64,000 nucleotides of DNA from Arthrobacter bambusae (GCF_022606295.1 NZ_JAHHZS010000009.1:1-64000), one strand, 5' to 3'. Shown: positions 39,433 to 49,732, numbered from the stretch's first letter. Numbers and translations: made by a program. The notes: generated by a model from the letters alone, not told the origin.

Positions 39433-40814
39433 CAGTTCCGGCCCCCGTTTGCTTCTTCAGTGCTGATCTCAAGGTTGCTGCGTTCGGACGTTCCCTTGGG
39501 CTTGCGGGTGGAGAGGGTGGTGCCCTTGACGTTGCCGTTCTCATCCAACATGTCGAACCATTCGGCGGCTGTTTCCACGTCCTTGTCGCCGCGCCCGGAC
39601 AGGTTCACGATGATGATCGTGTCTGCCGGGTTTTCCTTGCCTTCCGTGAGCTGCTTGCCCACCTTGATGGCGCCGGCGAGGGCGTGCGAAGACTCGATGG
39701 CGGGGATGATGCCTTCGGTCCGGCAAAGCAGGCGGAACGCTTCCATGGCCTCGGTGTCCGTGATGGGCTCGTACGTGACGCGGCCGATGTCGGCGAGGTA
39801 GGAGTGCTCCGGACCCACGCTCGGGTAGTCCAGGCCGGCGGAAATCGAGTGGGACTCGATGGTCTGGCCGTCCTCGTCCTGCATGAGGTAGGACCGGGCA
39901 CCATGGAGCACCCCGGGGCGCCCAAGGGTGATGGCTGCGGCGTGGCGGCCGGTTTCGACGCCCTCGCCGCCTGCCTCAAAGCCGTAGATCTTCACTGAGG
40001 CGTCGTCCAGGAAGCTGTGGAAGATGCCGATGGCATTGGAACCACCGCCGATGCAGGCACAGACGGCGTCGGGCAGCTTGCCGGTCTGCTCCAGGATCTG
40101 GGCGCGCGCTTCTTCGCCGATGACCTCGTGGAAGAAACGCACCATCGCCGGGAACGGGTGTGCGCCGGCCGCGGTGCCCAGCAGGTAGTGGGTGTTGTCG
40201 ACATTGGAAACCCAGTCGCGGAGGGCGTCGTTGATGGCGTCCTTGAGCGTCTGTGATCCGTTGGTCACGGGAACCACGGTGGCGCCCAGGAGCTGCATGC
40301 GAGCCACGTTGAGCGCCTGGCGGCGGCAATCCTCGGCGCCCATGTAGACGACGCATTCGAGTCCGAGCAGGGCCGCAGCGGTGGCACTGGCAACGCCGTG
40401 CTGGCCCGCGCCGGTTTCCGCGATGACACGGGTCTTGCCCATGCGCTTGGCGAGCAAGGCCTGTCCGAGCACGTTGTTGATCTTGTGCGACCCGGTGTGG
40501 TTCAGGTCTTCGCGCTTGAGGAAGATGCGGGCCCCGCCGGCGTGCTCCGAGAACCGCTTGGCCTCCGTGAGGAGCGACGGACGGCCTGAGTAGTTCTTGT
40601 TGAGGTCCTTCAGCTGGGCGAGGAACTCGGGATCGGCCTTGGCTTTCTCGAACGTGTCCTCAACTTCGTCCAGGGCGGCGATGAGGGACTCGGGCATCCA
40701 ACGTCCACCGTAAGAGCCGAAATATGGCCCAGCGGCGTTGCGGAGCGAGGTTCCGCCTTGTAGGAATGCGTCGGCCACATTCTCATCCGAGTTGGCTGTT
40801 GATGCGTCCACCAT
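39432..40814 (-). CDS. trpB: Tryptophan synthase beta subunit
   Basis: A 460-residue PLP enzyme joining indole and serine. The PLP lysine is in [17 protein letters not shown]; the glycine loop is [14 protein letters not shown]. The ATG at 40814 ([13 protein letters not shown]) is chosen; 18 further codons are open upstream. The first 40 residues and the last 25 ([12 protein letters not shown]) extend beyond the E. coli protein, as in other Micrococcaceae. It lies 111 bp after trpC. Confidence 0.97.
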   Translation of the reverse strand: MVDASTANSDENVADAFLQGGTSLRNAAGPYFGSYGGRWMPESLIAALDEVEDTFEKAKADPEFLAQLKDLNKNYSGRPSLLTEAKRFSEHAGGARIFLKREDLNHTGSHKINNVLGQALLAKRMGKTRVIAETGAGQHGVASATAAALLGLECVVYMGAEDCRRQALNVARMQLLGATVVPVTNGSQTLKDAINDALRDWVSNVDNTHYLLGTAAGAHPFPAMVRFFHEVIGEEARAQILEQTGKLPDAVCACIGGGSNAIGIFHSFLDDASVKIYGFEAGGEGVETGRHAAAITLGRPGVLHGARSYLMQDEDGQTIESHSISAGLDYPSVGPEHSYLADIGRVTYEPITDTEAMEAFRLLCRTEGIIPAIESSHALAGAIKVGKQLTEGKENPADTIIIVNLSGRGDKDVETAAEWFDMLDENGNVKGTTLSTRKPKGTSERSNLEISTEEANGGRN

Positions 40815-40925
40815 CAGTCTCACCGTCCTGTTCAGTTGGTAGTTGGGTTCTTCCGGGAGCCGCGGCACAGCAGGCAGCCATGGTGTCTGCTGTTGTCCGG
40901 GTCCCGGCCGCGATTCAGGCCTGCC

Positions 40926-41744
40926 TTAGGTCCTGACTGCGATGGCGGCAGCTCCGGCCGCCTTGAATTCGCTGATCCGCTCGTGTGGCGTGGAGTCACT
41001 CACAAGGGCCTCGCCCACAAGGATTGCGTGGGCACCGTTTCCCGCATAGTGCGCGACGTCCTCGGCGTTCCGCACCCCGGATTCAGCCACGACAACTGCT
41101 CCCGCGGGAATGCTTCCCGCGAGCGAGGCAAACAGGGTGCGGTCGACGTCGAGCGTCTTGAGGTTGCGGACGTTCACGCCGATGATCCGTGCCTGGGCTG
41201 CGGCCGCACGCTCGATCTCCTCGGGCGTGTGGGTTTCCACCAGGACGTTCATGCCAAGCTCGTGGCTCAACGCGCTGAATTCGCGCAGCTGTGCATCGGA
41301 AAGCGCCGCGACGATCAGCAGTATGAGGTCCGCGCCGTGGGCGCGGGCTTCCCAGATCTGGTACTCGTCAACCGTGAAGTCCTTGCGCAGCAACGGGATG
41401 TCGACGGCGGCGCGGACCGCGTCCAGGTCAGCGAGGGACCCGTTGAAGCGCCGCTGTTCGGTGAGGACGCTGATCACGGAAGCGCCGCCGTCCGCGTACT
41501 GCACCGCAAGTGCCGCAGGGTCGACGATGCTCGCGAGATCGCCTTTCGACGGGCTGCGGCGCTTGATTTCCGCGATGACCTTCAATTCGTCGCGGCTGGC
41601 AGACGGACCGCCCAAGGCAGCCCACGCGTCCAGTGCGGGCGCGGCGGCCGCTGCGCGCTCTTTCAGCTCGTCAAGGCCAACAACAAGGCGGCGTGCCTCC
41701 ATGTCCTCCCTGACACCGACGATGATGTCATCAAGAACGGTCAC
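40926..41744 (-). CDS. trpC: Indole-3-glycerol phosphate synthase
   Basis: A 272-residue TIM barrel. The start is GTG 41744, two bases after the HGxxPAAW stop; the frame runs on to 41930 inside that gene and is not used. Conserved elements are VIAEIKRRSPSKGDL, PLLRKDFTVDEYQI, IIGVNVRNLKT and VAESGVRNAED. It is a monofunctional enzyme without a fused TrpF domain. Confidence 0.96.
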   Translation of the reverse strand: MTVLDDIIVGVREDMEARRLVVGLDELKERAAAAAPALDAWAALGGPSASRDELKVIAEIKRRSPSKGDLASIVDPAALAVQYADGGASVISVLTEQRRFNGSLADLDAVRAAVDIPLLRKDFTVDEYQIWEARAHGADLILLIVAALSDAQLREFSALSHELGMNVLVETHTPEEIERAAAAQARIIGVNVRNLKTLDVDRTLFASLAGSIPAGAVVVAESGVRNAEDVAHYAGNGAHAILVGEALVSDSTPHERISEFKAAGAAAIAVRT

Positions 41745-41746
41745 GG

Positions 41747-42019
41747 TCAGTGGCCGGCGTTCTTCAGCTTGCTGCCGTCGACGCCGTAGCCCGCCTTGCG
41801 CATGGCCCAGCCGGCGATCAGGCCGGCGAACATGACAACAATGCCGGCGATGAAAATGGGGGTGCTGGCGATCACAAAGGCGATGGACGAAATCAAGGCC
41901 CCTACCAGCATGACAATCACGCAGGTCCACGCGGCCGGGCTGTTGCCGTGGCCGATGGCGTCGCTGTGGCTTGCAGCGGTCACAGGGGCCTTGCTCGCGG
42001 ACACTGTGGTTTTGCTCAT
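41747..42019 (-). CDS. HGxxPAAW family membrane protein
   Basis: A 90-residue protein with the family hallmark GHGNSPAAW at about residues 23-31, followed by two membrane helices (CVIVMLVGALISSIAFVIAS and FIAGIVVMFAGLIAGWAM). This small actinobacterial family typically lies between trpE and trpC, as here. Its function is unknown; location suggests a link to tryptophan supply or to the envelope. It is separated from trpC by two bases. Confidence 0.9.
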   Translation of the reverse strand: MSKTTVSASKAPVTAASHSDAIGHGNSPAAWTCVIVMLVGALISSIAFVIASTPIFIAGIVVMFAGLIAGWAMRKAGYGVDGSKLKNAGH

Positions 42020-42108
42020 GTGAAAATCTCCTCAGGATGAATACTGCTTACATTCTGCCATTTATTGACTGCACCCGGGACATCGTCCGATGTCCGGACA
42101 GTCGGGTC

Positions 42109-42714
42109 TTAGGTGGGGTCTTCTCCGCGGGAGAGGCTGTCCCAGCTGTCGATCTCGTCGACCGGTCCGGAACCCGCGAGGGCCGCCCGGCTGGCGACGT
42201 CGTACTTGGTGCGCGCCTTCCAGTGCCGGCCCGCGAGCGGAAGCAGGCCACCGCACAGGGCGAGCAGGCCGGCAGCCACGACGGCGAGTACCGGGAAGAC
42301 AGTCGACGATGCGGCCGCCTGCCCGCCCGAAATGCCTGTGGTCGCCGCAATGGTTCCTTGCGCCGCACCGAGTGGGTCTGCCAGGACGGTCACCGCGGCA
42401 ATGAGGATGCCCGCCGAGGCGAGCACGATGATCGTTGAAATGATCCAGCGCGAAACCTTGCCCGCGATGGACGATGCCAGTCCCCCGGCAAGGGCGACGA
42501 GCGCGAGCGCGGTCACCGCTGTGGCGGCCTTGCTCCCCTGGACGTGGAGGTCGGCATTCGCCGCGGCGGCGGGATCGAGCCGGACGTTGATCCAGGTCTG
42601 CGTGGTGGTCCCGAAAACGGCGAGGGCAAAAATGGCCATGGCGAGCACCACGTTGCCCTTCCGTGCCCACACGGGAGGCTTTGCGGTGGCCGTCTGAGGG
42701 CGGTCGGCGGTCAC
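42109..42714 (-). CDS. Trp-biosynthesis-associated membrane protein (TIGR02234-like)
   Basis: A 201-residue protein with four membrane helices (for example VLAMAIFALAVFGTTTQTWI and FPVLAVVAAGLLALCGGLLP) and an acidic C-terminus WDSLSRGEDPT. It starts at GTG 42714, overlapping the trpE stop as GTGA. The family is defined by its constant position after trpE in high-GC actinobacteria; no biochemical role is established. Confidence 0.9.
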   Translation of the reverse strand: MTADRPQTATAKPPVWARKGNVVLAMAIFALAVFGTTTQTWINVRLDPAAAANADLHVQGSKAATAVTALALVALAGGLASSIAGKVSRWIISTIIVLASAGILIAAVTVLADPLGAAQGTIAATTGISGGQAAASSTVFPVLAVVAAGLLALCGGLLPLAGRHWKARTKYDVASRAALAGSGPVDEIDSWDSLSRGEDPT

Positions 42715-44291
42715 AGCGCGGGCTTCCCGTCGACGATCGATTCCGCGGAAACGGCGTCGGGGGAAATGTTGTGGAGCGATCCGGCGGTGTGCACGGCACG
42801 CAAGGGGGCCGCCGCCTTGTTCACGGTCTCCAGCGCTTCGGAAGGCTTGTGGGAATCGGCCACGATGCCGCCGCCGGCCTGGACATACGCCCGGCCCTCA
42901 CGCAACAGTGCCGAGCGGATGGCGATCGCCATGTCCATGTCGCCTGCGAAGTCCAGGTATCCGACGACGCCGCCGTAGATGCCGCGCCGGTGCGGTTCGA
43001 GTTCGTCCAGGAGCCGCAGTGCGCGCGGTTTGGGCGCGCCGGACAGCGTGCCGGCGGGAAAGGTCGCCTTGAGGACGTCGTATGCCTTCGCCCCGGGCGC
43101 CAATTCTCCGACGACCGTGGACACGAGGTGCATGATGTGGCTGAAGCGTTCGACCTCCATGAACTGCGTAACGTCAACCGTTCCGGCCACGCAGACCTTG
43201 GACAGGTCGTTCCGGGAGAGGTCCACGAGCATGAGGTGTTCGGCGCGTTCCTTCTGGTCCGCGAGCAACTCGGTGGCCAGCGCTTTGTCGGCTTCCACGG
43301 TTTTGCCGCGGGGCCGCGATCCGGCGATCGGGTGGGTGATGACCTCGTTGCCGGTCACCGTCACGAGGGCCTCGGGAGAGGAGCCGACGATCGTGTACTC
43401 GCGTCCGTCGGGATCTTCGAGGCTGAAGAGGTACATGTAAGGGCTCGGGTTGGTGTTTCGCAGCACGCGGTAGACATCCAGCGGGTCCGCGGCGCACTCC
43501 ATTTCGAAGCGTCGCGAAATGACCACCTGGAAGACCTCGCCGTCGACGATCGCTTCCTTGCCGCGATCGATCGCGTCGAGGTACTCCTGCTCGGCCCAGC
43601 GTTCCTGGACGCTCGACGCGAAGTCGAGGGCTTCGGACTGCAACACCGATACAGGCTGCTTCACGGGCGTGCTGATCTGGTCCAGCAAGCGCTTCACCCG
43701 GGCGACGGCGTCGTGCCAGGCTTCGTCGACCCGTTCGGAACTGTTGTCGAAATTGATCGCGTTGGCAATCAGCAGGACGGTGCCGTCCATGTTGTCGTGG
43801 ACAGCCATGTCCGTCACGAGGTTCAGGGCCAGTTCCGGCAGGTTGAGGTCATCCTCCGGGGGGCTCGTCAGCTTCTCCCAGTGCCGGACGGTTTCCCAGC
43901 CAAGGAAGCCCACAAGGCCGGAGGTGAAGGGAGGAAGGTCCGGGAAGCGGTCGGTCTGCAGGGCTGCAATGGTGTCGCGGACGGCGTCGACCGGGCTGCC
44001 GTCCACGGGCACGCCGACAGGAGGCTCGCCGATCCAGTGCGCCTGGCCGTCCTTGCTTGTCAAGGTGGCACGCGACCGCGAACCAATGAAGGAATAACGT
44101 GACCATGCCCCGCCGACAGCTGCCGACTCCAGGAGGAAGGTGCCGGGCTGGCCTTGGGCCAGCTTGCGGTAGAGCCCGATGGGGGTCTCGGCGTCGGCCA
44201 GTACCCTCAGCCGGACCGGGATGACACGGCTGTGCGCGGCGAGTTCGCGGAACTCCTCCAGGCCCGGGCTGATGATTCCAAGGTCCTGCAT
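42711..44291 (-). CDS. trpE: Anthranilate synthase component I
   Basis: A 526-residue chorismate-using enzyme. The catalytic domain has QVVISRRFEMECAADP, ITHPIAGSRPRGKT, LVDLSRNDLSKVC and GTLSGAPKPRALRLLDELEP. The N-terminal region contains LLESAAVGGAWSRYSFIG, which includes the LLES element involved in feedback binding of tryptophan. The glutaminase partner trpG is not in this cluster. The start Met follows the family pattern (MQDLGIISPGLEEF). Confidence 0.96.
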   Translation of the reverse strand: MQDLGIISPGLEEFRELAAHSRVIPVRLRVLADAETPIGLYRKLAQGQPGTFLLESAAVGGAWSRYSFIGSRSRATLTSKDGQAHWIGEPPVGVPVDGSPVDAVRDTIAALQTDRFPDLPPFTSGLVGFLGWETVRHWEKLTSPPEDDLNLPELALNLVTDMAVHDNMDGTVLLIANAINFDNSSERVDEAWHDAVARVKRLLDQISTPVKQPVSVLQSEALDFASSVQERWAEQEYLDAIDRGKEAIVDGEVFQVVISRRFEMECAADPLDVYRVLRNTNPSPYMYLFSLEDPDGREYTIVGSSPEALVTVTGNEVITHPIAGSRPRGKTVEADKALATELLADQKERAEHLMLVDLSRNDLSKVCVAGTVDVTQFMEVERFSHIMHLVSTVVGELAPGAKAYDVLKATFPAGTLSGAPKPRALRLLDELEPHRRGIYGGVVGYLDFAGDMDMAIAIRSALLREGRAYVQAGGGIVADSHKPSEALETVNKAAAPLRAVHTAGSLHNISPDAVSAESIVDGKPAL

Positions 44292-44348
44292 GGTTTGTGT
44301 TCTCCGCCTCTTCTTGTCTGCTTGCCTCAGTGGATGGTGTGTAGCGGG

Positions 44349-44777
44349 TTAGTCCCGCTCGCCGGTCACGGCGGCGAGGCTCCGGTCATCGAAGCACGTG
44401 CGCGTACCGGTGTGGCAGGCCGCACCGACTTGGTCGACGCGGACCAGGAGGGCGTCGCCGTCGCAGTCCAAGGCCACCGATTTCACGAACTGGACGTGCC
44501 CGGAGGTGTCTCCCTTGCGCCAATATTCCTGGCGGGAGCGGGAGAAGAATGTGACGCGTCCCGTGGTCAGGGTCCGGTGCAACGCTTCGTCGTCCATCCA
44601 GCCGAGCATCAGCACTTCGTCGGTGTCGAACTGCTGGATGACCGCCGCCACCAAGCCGGCGGAATCGCGCTTCAGCGCGGCGGCCAGCTCGTGCGGGAGC
44701 GGACTAACGGGCACGACGGCGGGCTCCGCGGCGGAAGCGGCAGCGGGCGTGGCTGGGGGTGTTGACTGCTCAGACAT
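44349..44777 (-). CDS. hisI: Phosphoribosyl-AMP cyclohydrolase
   Basis: A 142-residue enzyme of histidine synthesis. Conserved segments are [39 protein letters not shown] and the metal site [16 protein letters not shown] with CHTGTRTCF. The first 35 residues are a low-complexity Ala/Pro extension. It is 57 bp upstream of trpE on the same strand, apart from the other his genes of the window, but probably transcribed into trpE. Confidence 0.95.
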   Translation of the reverse strand: MSEQSTPPATPAAASAAEPAVVPVSPLPHELAAALKRDSAGLVAAVIQQFDTDEVLMLGWMDDEALHRTLTTGRVTFFSRSRQEYWRKGDTSGHVQFVKSVALDCDGDALLVRVDQVGAACHTGTRTCFDDRSLAAVTGERD

Positions 44778-44866
44778 CAGATCAAGTCTAGTGCCTCAAG
44801 TGGAGGCGAAATTCAGCGGCGGTTCCACTGCGCAACAGAGAGCGTCTCGTGCTAGTTTCACAAGTG

Positions 44867-45511
44867 ATGCATTTCGTCGATCCCTCCCGCGAAGTACTGG
44901 CCGAAACACTCCTGGCGGCCGGACCTGACTCCCCCACGCTCTGCGAAGGGTGGCTGACAAGGGACCTCGCCGCGCACTTGTACTTGCGGGAGCGCAAAGC
45001 GGCCGTCGGTATTGGCTTGCTCATCAAGAGCCTCGCCCGGGCCTCGGACAAAGCCACGGCCAAGCTGGCCTCCAAGCTCAAGACCACGGAAGATTACGCC
45101 GAGCTGGTGAACACCTTCCGTTCAGGGCCGCCCGCTTTGTCTCCCCTGAAGATCAAGGCCCTCGACGAGTCCTCCAACCTCATTGAATATTTCGTTCACA
45201 CGGAAGACATCCGCAGGGCGGGTGACCGTTGGGCTCCACGGGCCCTCGACGAGGAATACTCGGACGCCTTGTGGGATGAATTGATCAAGCGAGCCGCCAT
45301 TCTCTATCGCGGCGTGGACCTCGGGATCGTGCTGGTACGGCCCACCGGCCCCCGACACGTTGCCAAGCGGGCGCCCGTATCCGTCGCCATCGTGGGCGAA
45401 CCTGGTGAACTCCTCATGCATGCCCATGGCCGAACGCATCACGCCCTGGTCACCTTCGAAGGCCAGCCGGACGCCGTCGCGCTGCTCCAGTCCGCCGAAG
45501 TCGGCCTCTGA
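44867..45511 (+). CDS. TIGR03085-family metal-binding protein
   Basis: A 214-residue protein of the DinB/maleylpyruvate-isomerase-like type. It starts at ATG 44867 (MHFVDPSREVLAETLL) and has SPTLCEGWLTRDLAAHLYLR, where the His and nearby residues could bind metal, and IEYFVHTEDIRRAGDRW. The actinobacterial family is uncharacterised; relatives use mycothiol. A GTG six codons earlier is also in frame. It is divergent from hisI and converges on hisF across the large palindrome. Confidence 0.88.
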   Translation: MHFVDPSREVLAETLLAAGPDSPTLCEGWLTRDLAAHLYLRERKAAVGIGLLIKSLARASDKATAKLASKLKTTEDYAELVNTFRSGPPALSPLKIKALDESSNLIEYFVHTEDIRRAGDRWAPRALDEEYSDALWDELIKRAAILYRGVDLGIVLVRPTGPRHVAKRAPVSVAIVGEPGELLMHAHGRTHHALVTFEGQPDAVALLQSAEVGL

Positions 45512-45521
45512 CCCGCGCTTA

Positions 45522-45591
45522 ACCCCGACTGACTCGCAGTTGTTGTCGTTATGAGCGCTCATAACGACAACAACTGCGAGTCAGTTGGGGT
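45522..45591. repeat. 70-bp near-perfect palindrome between convergent genes
   Basis: The two arms run 45522-45556 and 45557-45591 and are complementary at every position except one G-T pair (45527/45586). The outer part starts ACCCC; the inner part contains GACTCGCAGTTGTTGTCG and the centre ATGAGCGCTCAT. There is no loop, so it could form a long cruciform or, as RNA, a 35-bp hairpin with no room to turn at its exact centre. It lies 10 bp after the stop of one gene and 9 bp after the stop of hisF. A bidirectional terminator or a dispersed palindromic repeat are the main options. Confidence 0.9.
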
Positions 45592-45599
45592 GGGACCCG

Positions 45600-46376
45600 C
45601 TAGCGGACCAGGAAGCCTGCTTCGCGGATCGCGGCTTTGACCTGGGCGATCATGTCATCCGGGCCGAAGTGGAACACTGACGCGGCCAACACGGCGTCGG
45701 CACCTGCTTCAACAGCCGGCGGGAAATGCGCCGGTTTGCCGGCGCCGCCGGAGGCGATGATAGGGATGTGGACGGCCGCACGGACCAGGCGGATGAGTTC
45801 CAGGTCGAAGCCGTCCTTGGTACCGTCGGCATCGATCGAATTCAGGAGGATCTCCCCCACACCGCGGTCCGCGGCTTCCTTGGCCCACGCAATGGCGTCG
45901 ATTCCGGTCCCTTGGCGTCCACCGTGCGTGGTCACCTCGAAGCCGGACGCCGTGGGCTCGGAGCCGGGCCTGGTCCGCCGCGCGTCAACCGACAGGACCA
46001 GCACCTGCGATCCGAAGTGGCGGGTGATCTCGTCGATGACGTCAGGGCGGGCGACGGCGGCCGTGTTGATGGAGGCCTTGTCCGCGCCGAAACGCAGGAG
46101 CTTGTCCACTTCGGCCACGCCCCGGACGCCACCGCCGACGGTCAGCGGGATGAAGACTTCCTCGGCGGTGCGGCGAACGACGTCGAACGTGGTTTCCCGG
46201 TTGCCCGACGACGCCGTGACGTCAAGGAACGTGAGTTCGTCCGCCCCGGCGTTGTCATAGCGGTGCGCAAGCTCCACGGGGTCTCCGGCGTCGCGCAGAC
46301 CCTCGAAATTGATGCCCTTCACCACACGGCCGGCGTCGACATCCAAACAAGGGATGACCCGTACTGCTACAGCCAT
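45600..46376 (-). CDS. hisF: Imidazole glycerol phosphate synthase, cyclase subunit
   Basis: A 258-residue TIM barrel. The first catalytic Asp is in [16 protein letters not shown] and the second in [19 protein letters not shown] and [10 protein letters not shown] are the phosphate loops. The ATG at 46376 fits the family start, while the frame stays open to 46517 inside hisG. It is the last gene of hisE-hisG-hisF. Its partner hisH is not present here. Confidence 0.97.
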   Translation of the reverse strand: MAVAVRVIPCLDVDAGRVVKGINFEGLRDAGDPVELAHRYDNAGADELTFLDVTASSGNRETTFDVVRRTAEEVFIPLTVGGGVRGVAEVDKLLRFGADKASINTAAVARPDVIDEITRHFGSQVLVLSVDARRTRPGSEPTASGFEVTTHGGRQGTGIDAIAWAKEAADRGVGEILLNSIDADGTKDGFDLELIRLVRAAVHIPIIASGGAGKPAHFPPAVEAGADAVLAASVFHFGPDDMIAQVKAAIREAGFLVR

Positions 46377-46399
46377 TGCTGCTCCTCGATGGTCTCGTG

Positions 46400-47260
46400 T
46401 CAGATGCGGCAGGCGTGGATGCTGCTGACCAGGATGGCGCGGGCGCCGAGGTCGTACAGCTCGTCCATGATCCGGTTGGTTTCCTTTTTCGGAACCATGG
46501 AACGGACGGCAACCCAATCCGAGTCGCGCAGCGGCGACACCGTGGGCGATTCGAGGCCCGGGGTGAGGGTGGCGGCTTCTTCCACGAGGTCCTTGCGGAT
46601 GTCGTAGTCCATGAGGACGTACTGACGGGCGACGAGCACGCCCTGCAGGCGCCGGATCAGGACCTCGATCTCCTTCGCCGTGCCGTTTGCGGCACCACCC
46701 TCGCCGGTGCGGCGGATCAGGACGGCTTCGGACTTGAGGATGGGCTCTCCGAAGATCTCCATTCCGGCAGCCTTGAGCGTGTTGCCGGTTTCGACGACGT
46801 CAGCGATCGCGTCGGCGACGCCGAGACGCACGGAAGACTCGACGGCGCCGTCAAGGCGGACCACCTTGGCTTTGACGCCGCGCTCGGCGAGGTAGTCGCG
46901 CAGGAGGCCGTCGTAGCTCGTGGCGAGGCGCTTGCCTTCAAGCTGCTCGACGCCGGTGAAGTCGCCGACAGGCCCGGCGAAACGGAAGGTGGACGCGGCA
47001 AAGCCAAGGGGAAGCAGCTCTTCTGCTTCGACCTGCGCGTCGAGGAGGAGGTCGCGGCCGGTGATACCGACGTCGAGGGTGCCCTGGCCTACATACACGG
47101 CGATGTCTCGGGGGCGGAGGAAGAAGAACTCAATGTCGTTGTCGGGATCGACCATGACCAGTTCACGGGTGTCGCGGCGCTGGCGGTATCCCGCCTCGGT
47201 CAGCATCGCGGAGGCGGCTTCGGACAGGGAGCCCTTGTTGGGGACGGCTACTCGCAGCAT
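46400..47260 (-). CDS. hisG: ATP phosphoribosyltransferase (long form)
   Basis: A 286-residue enzyme that commits ATP and PRPP to histidine. It starts [20 protein letters not shown], has the PRPP loop in [20 protein letters not shown], and carries the C-terminal ACT-like regulatory domain (about 210-286, [20 protein letters not shown]) that senses histidine. Length marks it as the long form that works without HisZ. Confidence 0.96.
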   Translation of the reverse strand: MLRVAVPNKGSLSEAASAMLTEAGYRQRRDTRELVMVDPDNDIEFFFLRPRDIAVYVGQGTLDVGITGRDLLLDAQVEAEELLPLGFAASTFRFAGPVGDFTGVEQLEGKRLATSYDGLLRDYLAERGVKAKVVRLDGAVESSVRLGVADAIADVVETGNTLKAAGMEIFGEPILKSEAVLIRRTGEGGAANGTAKEIEVLIRRLQGVLVARQYVLMDYDIRKDLVEEAATLTPGLESPTVSPLRDSDWVAVRSMVPKKETNRIMDELYDLGARAILVSSIHACRI

Positions 47261-47436
47261 GGGGGACTTTCTTGGGAAGTGGAAGGGGAGGTTTCAGGCA
47301 TTGTGCTCACGGCGCTGTTCTTTTCTTCCGCGGAACGGGACCCGGAAGAGACCTTCCCGGAAGAGACGGCGCAGTCAGCGGGGGCCACGCTGGGCTCTGC
47401 CAGGACCTTTTCAGGTCCCGGACCGAGCGGACGTGG

Positions 47437-47700
47437 CTAGAGATGCTTGTAAACGTCTTCCAGGCCCAGACCCTTGGCGAGCATCAGGACCTGCAGGTGG
47501 TAGAGCAACTGGGAGATTTCCTCGGCTGCGGCTTCATCGGATTCATACTCTGCAGCCATCCAGACTTCGGCGGCTTCCTCCACGACCTTCTTGCCGATGC
47601 CGTGGATTCCGGAGTCCAATTCGGCCACGGTGCGGGAGCCTGCCGGACGGGTCGCTGCCTTTTCGCTCAGTTCTGCGAACAGCGTCTCGAAATTCTTCAC
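47437..47700 (-). CDS. hisE: Phosphoribosyl-ATP pyrophosphatase
   Basis: An 87-residue all-alpha MazG-like enzyme with the metal-binding glutamates in [17 protein letters not shown] and [14 protein letters not shown]. It lies 176 bp upstream of hisG; that gap contains a repeated CGGAAGAGAC motif near 47345-47370 but no clear terminator, so co-transcription is likely. Confidence 0.95.
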   Translation of the reverse strand: MKNFETLFAELSEKAATRPAGSRTVAELDSGIHGIGKKVVEEAAEVWMAAEYESDEAAAEEISQLLYHLQVLMLAKGLGLEDVYKHL

Positions 47701-47757
47701 GCCCTACAGCCTACTTGCTCGCGGCCGGTGACCGCCTGTCGGGTCATTGAATGACGG

Positions 47758-47806
47758 AAGGGATGTGAGCGAACGCACAACGTGTGCCGGCACGCCCACA
47801 TCCCTT
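47758..47806. terminator. Stem-loop between ribH and hisE
   Basis: AAGGGATGTG (47758-47767) and CACATCCCTT (47797-47806) pair perfectly; the 29-base interior can pair further (GTGCC/GGCAC). It starts 10 bp after the ribH stop and probably ends the riboflavin transcript. No U-run follows. Confidence 0.55.
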
Positions 47807-47815
47807 TCGTCGCTG

Positions 47816-48301
47816 TTAGGCGTACTGCTTGAGGGTCAGCGCAGTGGAGAGCGCAGCGGTCACGGCTTCGTGGCCTTTGTCCTCGGACGAGCCGTCCAGC
47901 CCGGCGCGGTCCAGGCCCTGCTGCTCGGTGTCGCAGGTGAGCACGCCGAAGCCCACCGGCACGCCGGTGCGGACGCTTACTTCGGTGAGCCCCGACGTCG
48001 CCGCCTGGCACACGTAGTCGAAGTGCGGCGTGCCTCCGCGGATGACGACGCCGAGGGCAACGACGGCGTCGAAGTGCGGCGCGAGCCGTGCAGCTGCGAC
48101 GGGAAGCTCAAAGGATCCCGGGACGCGCAGCACCGTGGGCTCGGCGATGCCGGCTTCCTTGGCGGCACGCAGCGCGCCGTCGAGAAGGCCATCCATGATC
48201 TGGGTGTGCCAACTGGCAGCCACGATGGCGAGTTTCAGCTGGTGGGTTTCCTCGGGATTGAGGGTGGTGAGGTCGATGGTAGGGGCGCCGTGTCCGCTCA
48301 T
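47816..48301 (-). CDS. ribH: 6,7-dimethyl-8-ribityllumazine synthase
   Basis: A 161-residue enzyme joining the two riboflavin precursors. Signatures are [50 protein letters not shown] and [20 protein letters not shown]; the catalytic His is in GGTPHFDYV. It is the last gene of the rib operon and probably forms the 60-subunit or pentameric shell of the family. Confidence 0.96.
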   Translation of the reverse strand: MSGHGAPTIDLTTLNPEETHQLKLAIVAASWHTQIMDGLLDGALRAAKEAGIAEPTVLRVPGSFELPVAAARLAPHFDAVVALGVVIRGGTPHFDYVCQAATSGLTEVSVRTGVPVGFGVLTCDTEQQGLDRAGLDGSSEDKGHEAVTAALSTALTLKQYA

Positions 48302-48338
48302 GGGTGTGTGGTGATCCGTTCAGTCTTAAGGGTGAAGT

Positions 48339-49040
48339 TCAGTCTTGTTCGAGGTCAAACGTGCCGGCAGTTGCGTGCGTGCCGGCCGGTTCAGCGTCAC
48401 CGAGGGTCAGGCGGTGGTCCATGCGGTCCTTCTTGGTCTGGAGGTACCGAAGGTTTTCTTCCCGGGACGGGACCTCGGTGGGCACCATCTCGACCACCTT
48501 CACGCCGGCCGCGGCAAGCCGGTTCTGCTTGTCCGGGTTGTTGCTCAGGAGCCGGATTTCATGAAGGCCCATTTCGGCAAGGATCTGGGCGGCGGCCTTG
48601 TAGCAGCGGGCGTCCACGGGGAGCCCCAGCTGCTCGTTGGCCTCGACCGTGTCGAATCCGGCCTCCTGCAGGGCGTAGGCCTTGATCTTGTTGGCCAGGC
48701 CGATGCCGCGGCCCTCCTGTCCACGAAGGTAGAGGAGAGTCCCGCCCTCTTCGCGGATGAGTTCCAGGGCGTAGGCCAGCTGTTCTCCGCAATCGCAGCG
48801 GTACGAACCGAAAACGTCGCCCGTGAGGCACTCGGAATGCAGACGCACCAGGGGAGGCTTGCCGGCAAGCGGCGCTTTCGGGGAACTCACCGCCAGGTGC
48901 TCTGCCCCGGTGGCGAGGTCGGTCCACGCCTGTGCCACGAACTCACCGAAGGCGGTGGGTAGCTGGACAATCGGGCCGCCGCTCACGGGATGCGTTGCGC
49001 GCGCGGGCGTGCCGCCGTCCTGCGTTGTCGCTGTGGTCAT
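48339..49040 (-). CDS. ribA: GTP cyclohydrolase II
   Basis: A 233-residue enzyme from ATG 49040, which overlaps the ribB stop as ATGA; the frame stays open to 49136. The zinc cysteines are in [20 protein letters not shown], and [20 protein letters not shown] is the catalytic loop. Many bacteria fuse this domain to RibB, as in the RibBA of other actinobacteria; here the two are separate but translationally coupled. The N-terminal 30 residues are a variable extension. Confidence 0.96.
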   Translation of the reverse strand: MTTATTQDGGTPARATHPVSGGPIVQLPTAFGEFVAQAWTDLATGAEHLAVSSPKAPLAGKPPLVRLHSECLTGDVFGSYRCDCGEQLAYALELIREEGGTLLYLRGQEGRGIGLANKIKAYALQEAGFDTVEANEQLGLPVDARCYKAAAQILAEMGLHEIRLLSNNPDKQNRLAAAGVKVVEMVPTEVPSREENLRYLQTKKDRMDHRLTLGDAEPAGTHATAGTFDLEQD

Positions 49041-49732
49041 CGCTGCTCCTCGTTTCCTGCCGGAATTGCAACCTGGTGCCCCGCCTCCGACGCTACAACA
49101 TAAGCCACGAGATCCTCTATCGAAATCAGAGGACATCCATGCTCGGCAGCGAACTCCCGGAGGCTGTCCAGGCGCATCATTTCACCATCGTCATGTACCA
49201 ATTCGGCGATCACGCCCACCGGGGCGAGCCCCGCAAGCCTGCAGAGATCAACTGCCGCCTCCGTGTGTCCCGGACGTTCACGCACTCCCCCCTTAACGGC
49301 CCGGAGCGGAAAAATATGCCCGGGCCGCGTGATCGAGGACGGAGTGCTGCTGGAATCAGCCAGAATCCGGGCGGTCAGGGCCCTGTCCGTGGCGGAAATG
49401 CCGGTGCTTACGCCCAGCGCAGCATCACAGGACACCGTGTACGCCGTGCCTTTGGCGTCTTCGTTGACCAGGACCATGGGCGGCAGCGCCAGGGCATCGG
49501 CCCGCGACTCCTCGAGGGGAACGCAAATGACTCCCGAGCTGTAGCGGATGGTCCAGCCCATGAGGGCAGGCGTCGCGTGTTCGGCGGCGAAGATGATGTC
49601 GCCTTCGTTTTCGCGGTCTTCATTGTCCACCACGATGACGGGACGGCCGGCTGCCATGGCCTTGACGGCCTTCTCCACCGGGTCCAGCCCCTGGCGCACC
49701 ACTGCGGTACTGCCGTTGTGTGCGGCGCTCAC
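49037..49732 (-). CDS. ribB: 3,4-dihydroxy-2-butanone 4-phosphate synthase
   Basis: A 231-residue enzyme starting at GTG 49732, overlapping the ribE stop as GTGA. The metal-binding acidic loop is [19 protein letters not shown]; the substrate loop is [12 protein letters not shown] and the second metal His lies in [18 protein letters not shown]. It makes the four-carbon unit used by RibH from ribulose 5-phosphate, which the adjacent rpe gene product also uses. Confidence 0.96.
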   Translation of the reverse strand: MSAAHNGSTAVVRQGLDPVEKAVKAMAAGRPVIVVDNEDRENEGDIIFAAEHATPALMGWTIRYSSGVICVPLEESRADALALPPMVLVNEDAKGTAYTVSCDAALGVSTGISATDRALTARILADSSSTPSSITRPGHIFPLRAVKGGVRERPGHTEAAVDLCRLAGLAPVGVIAELVHDDGEMMRLDSLREFAAEHGCPLISIEDLVAYVVASEAGHQVAIPAGNEEQR

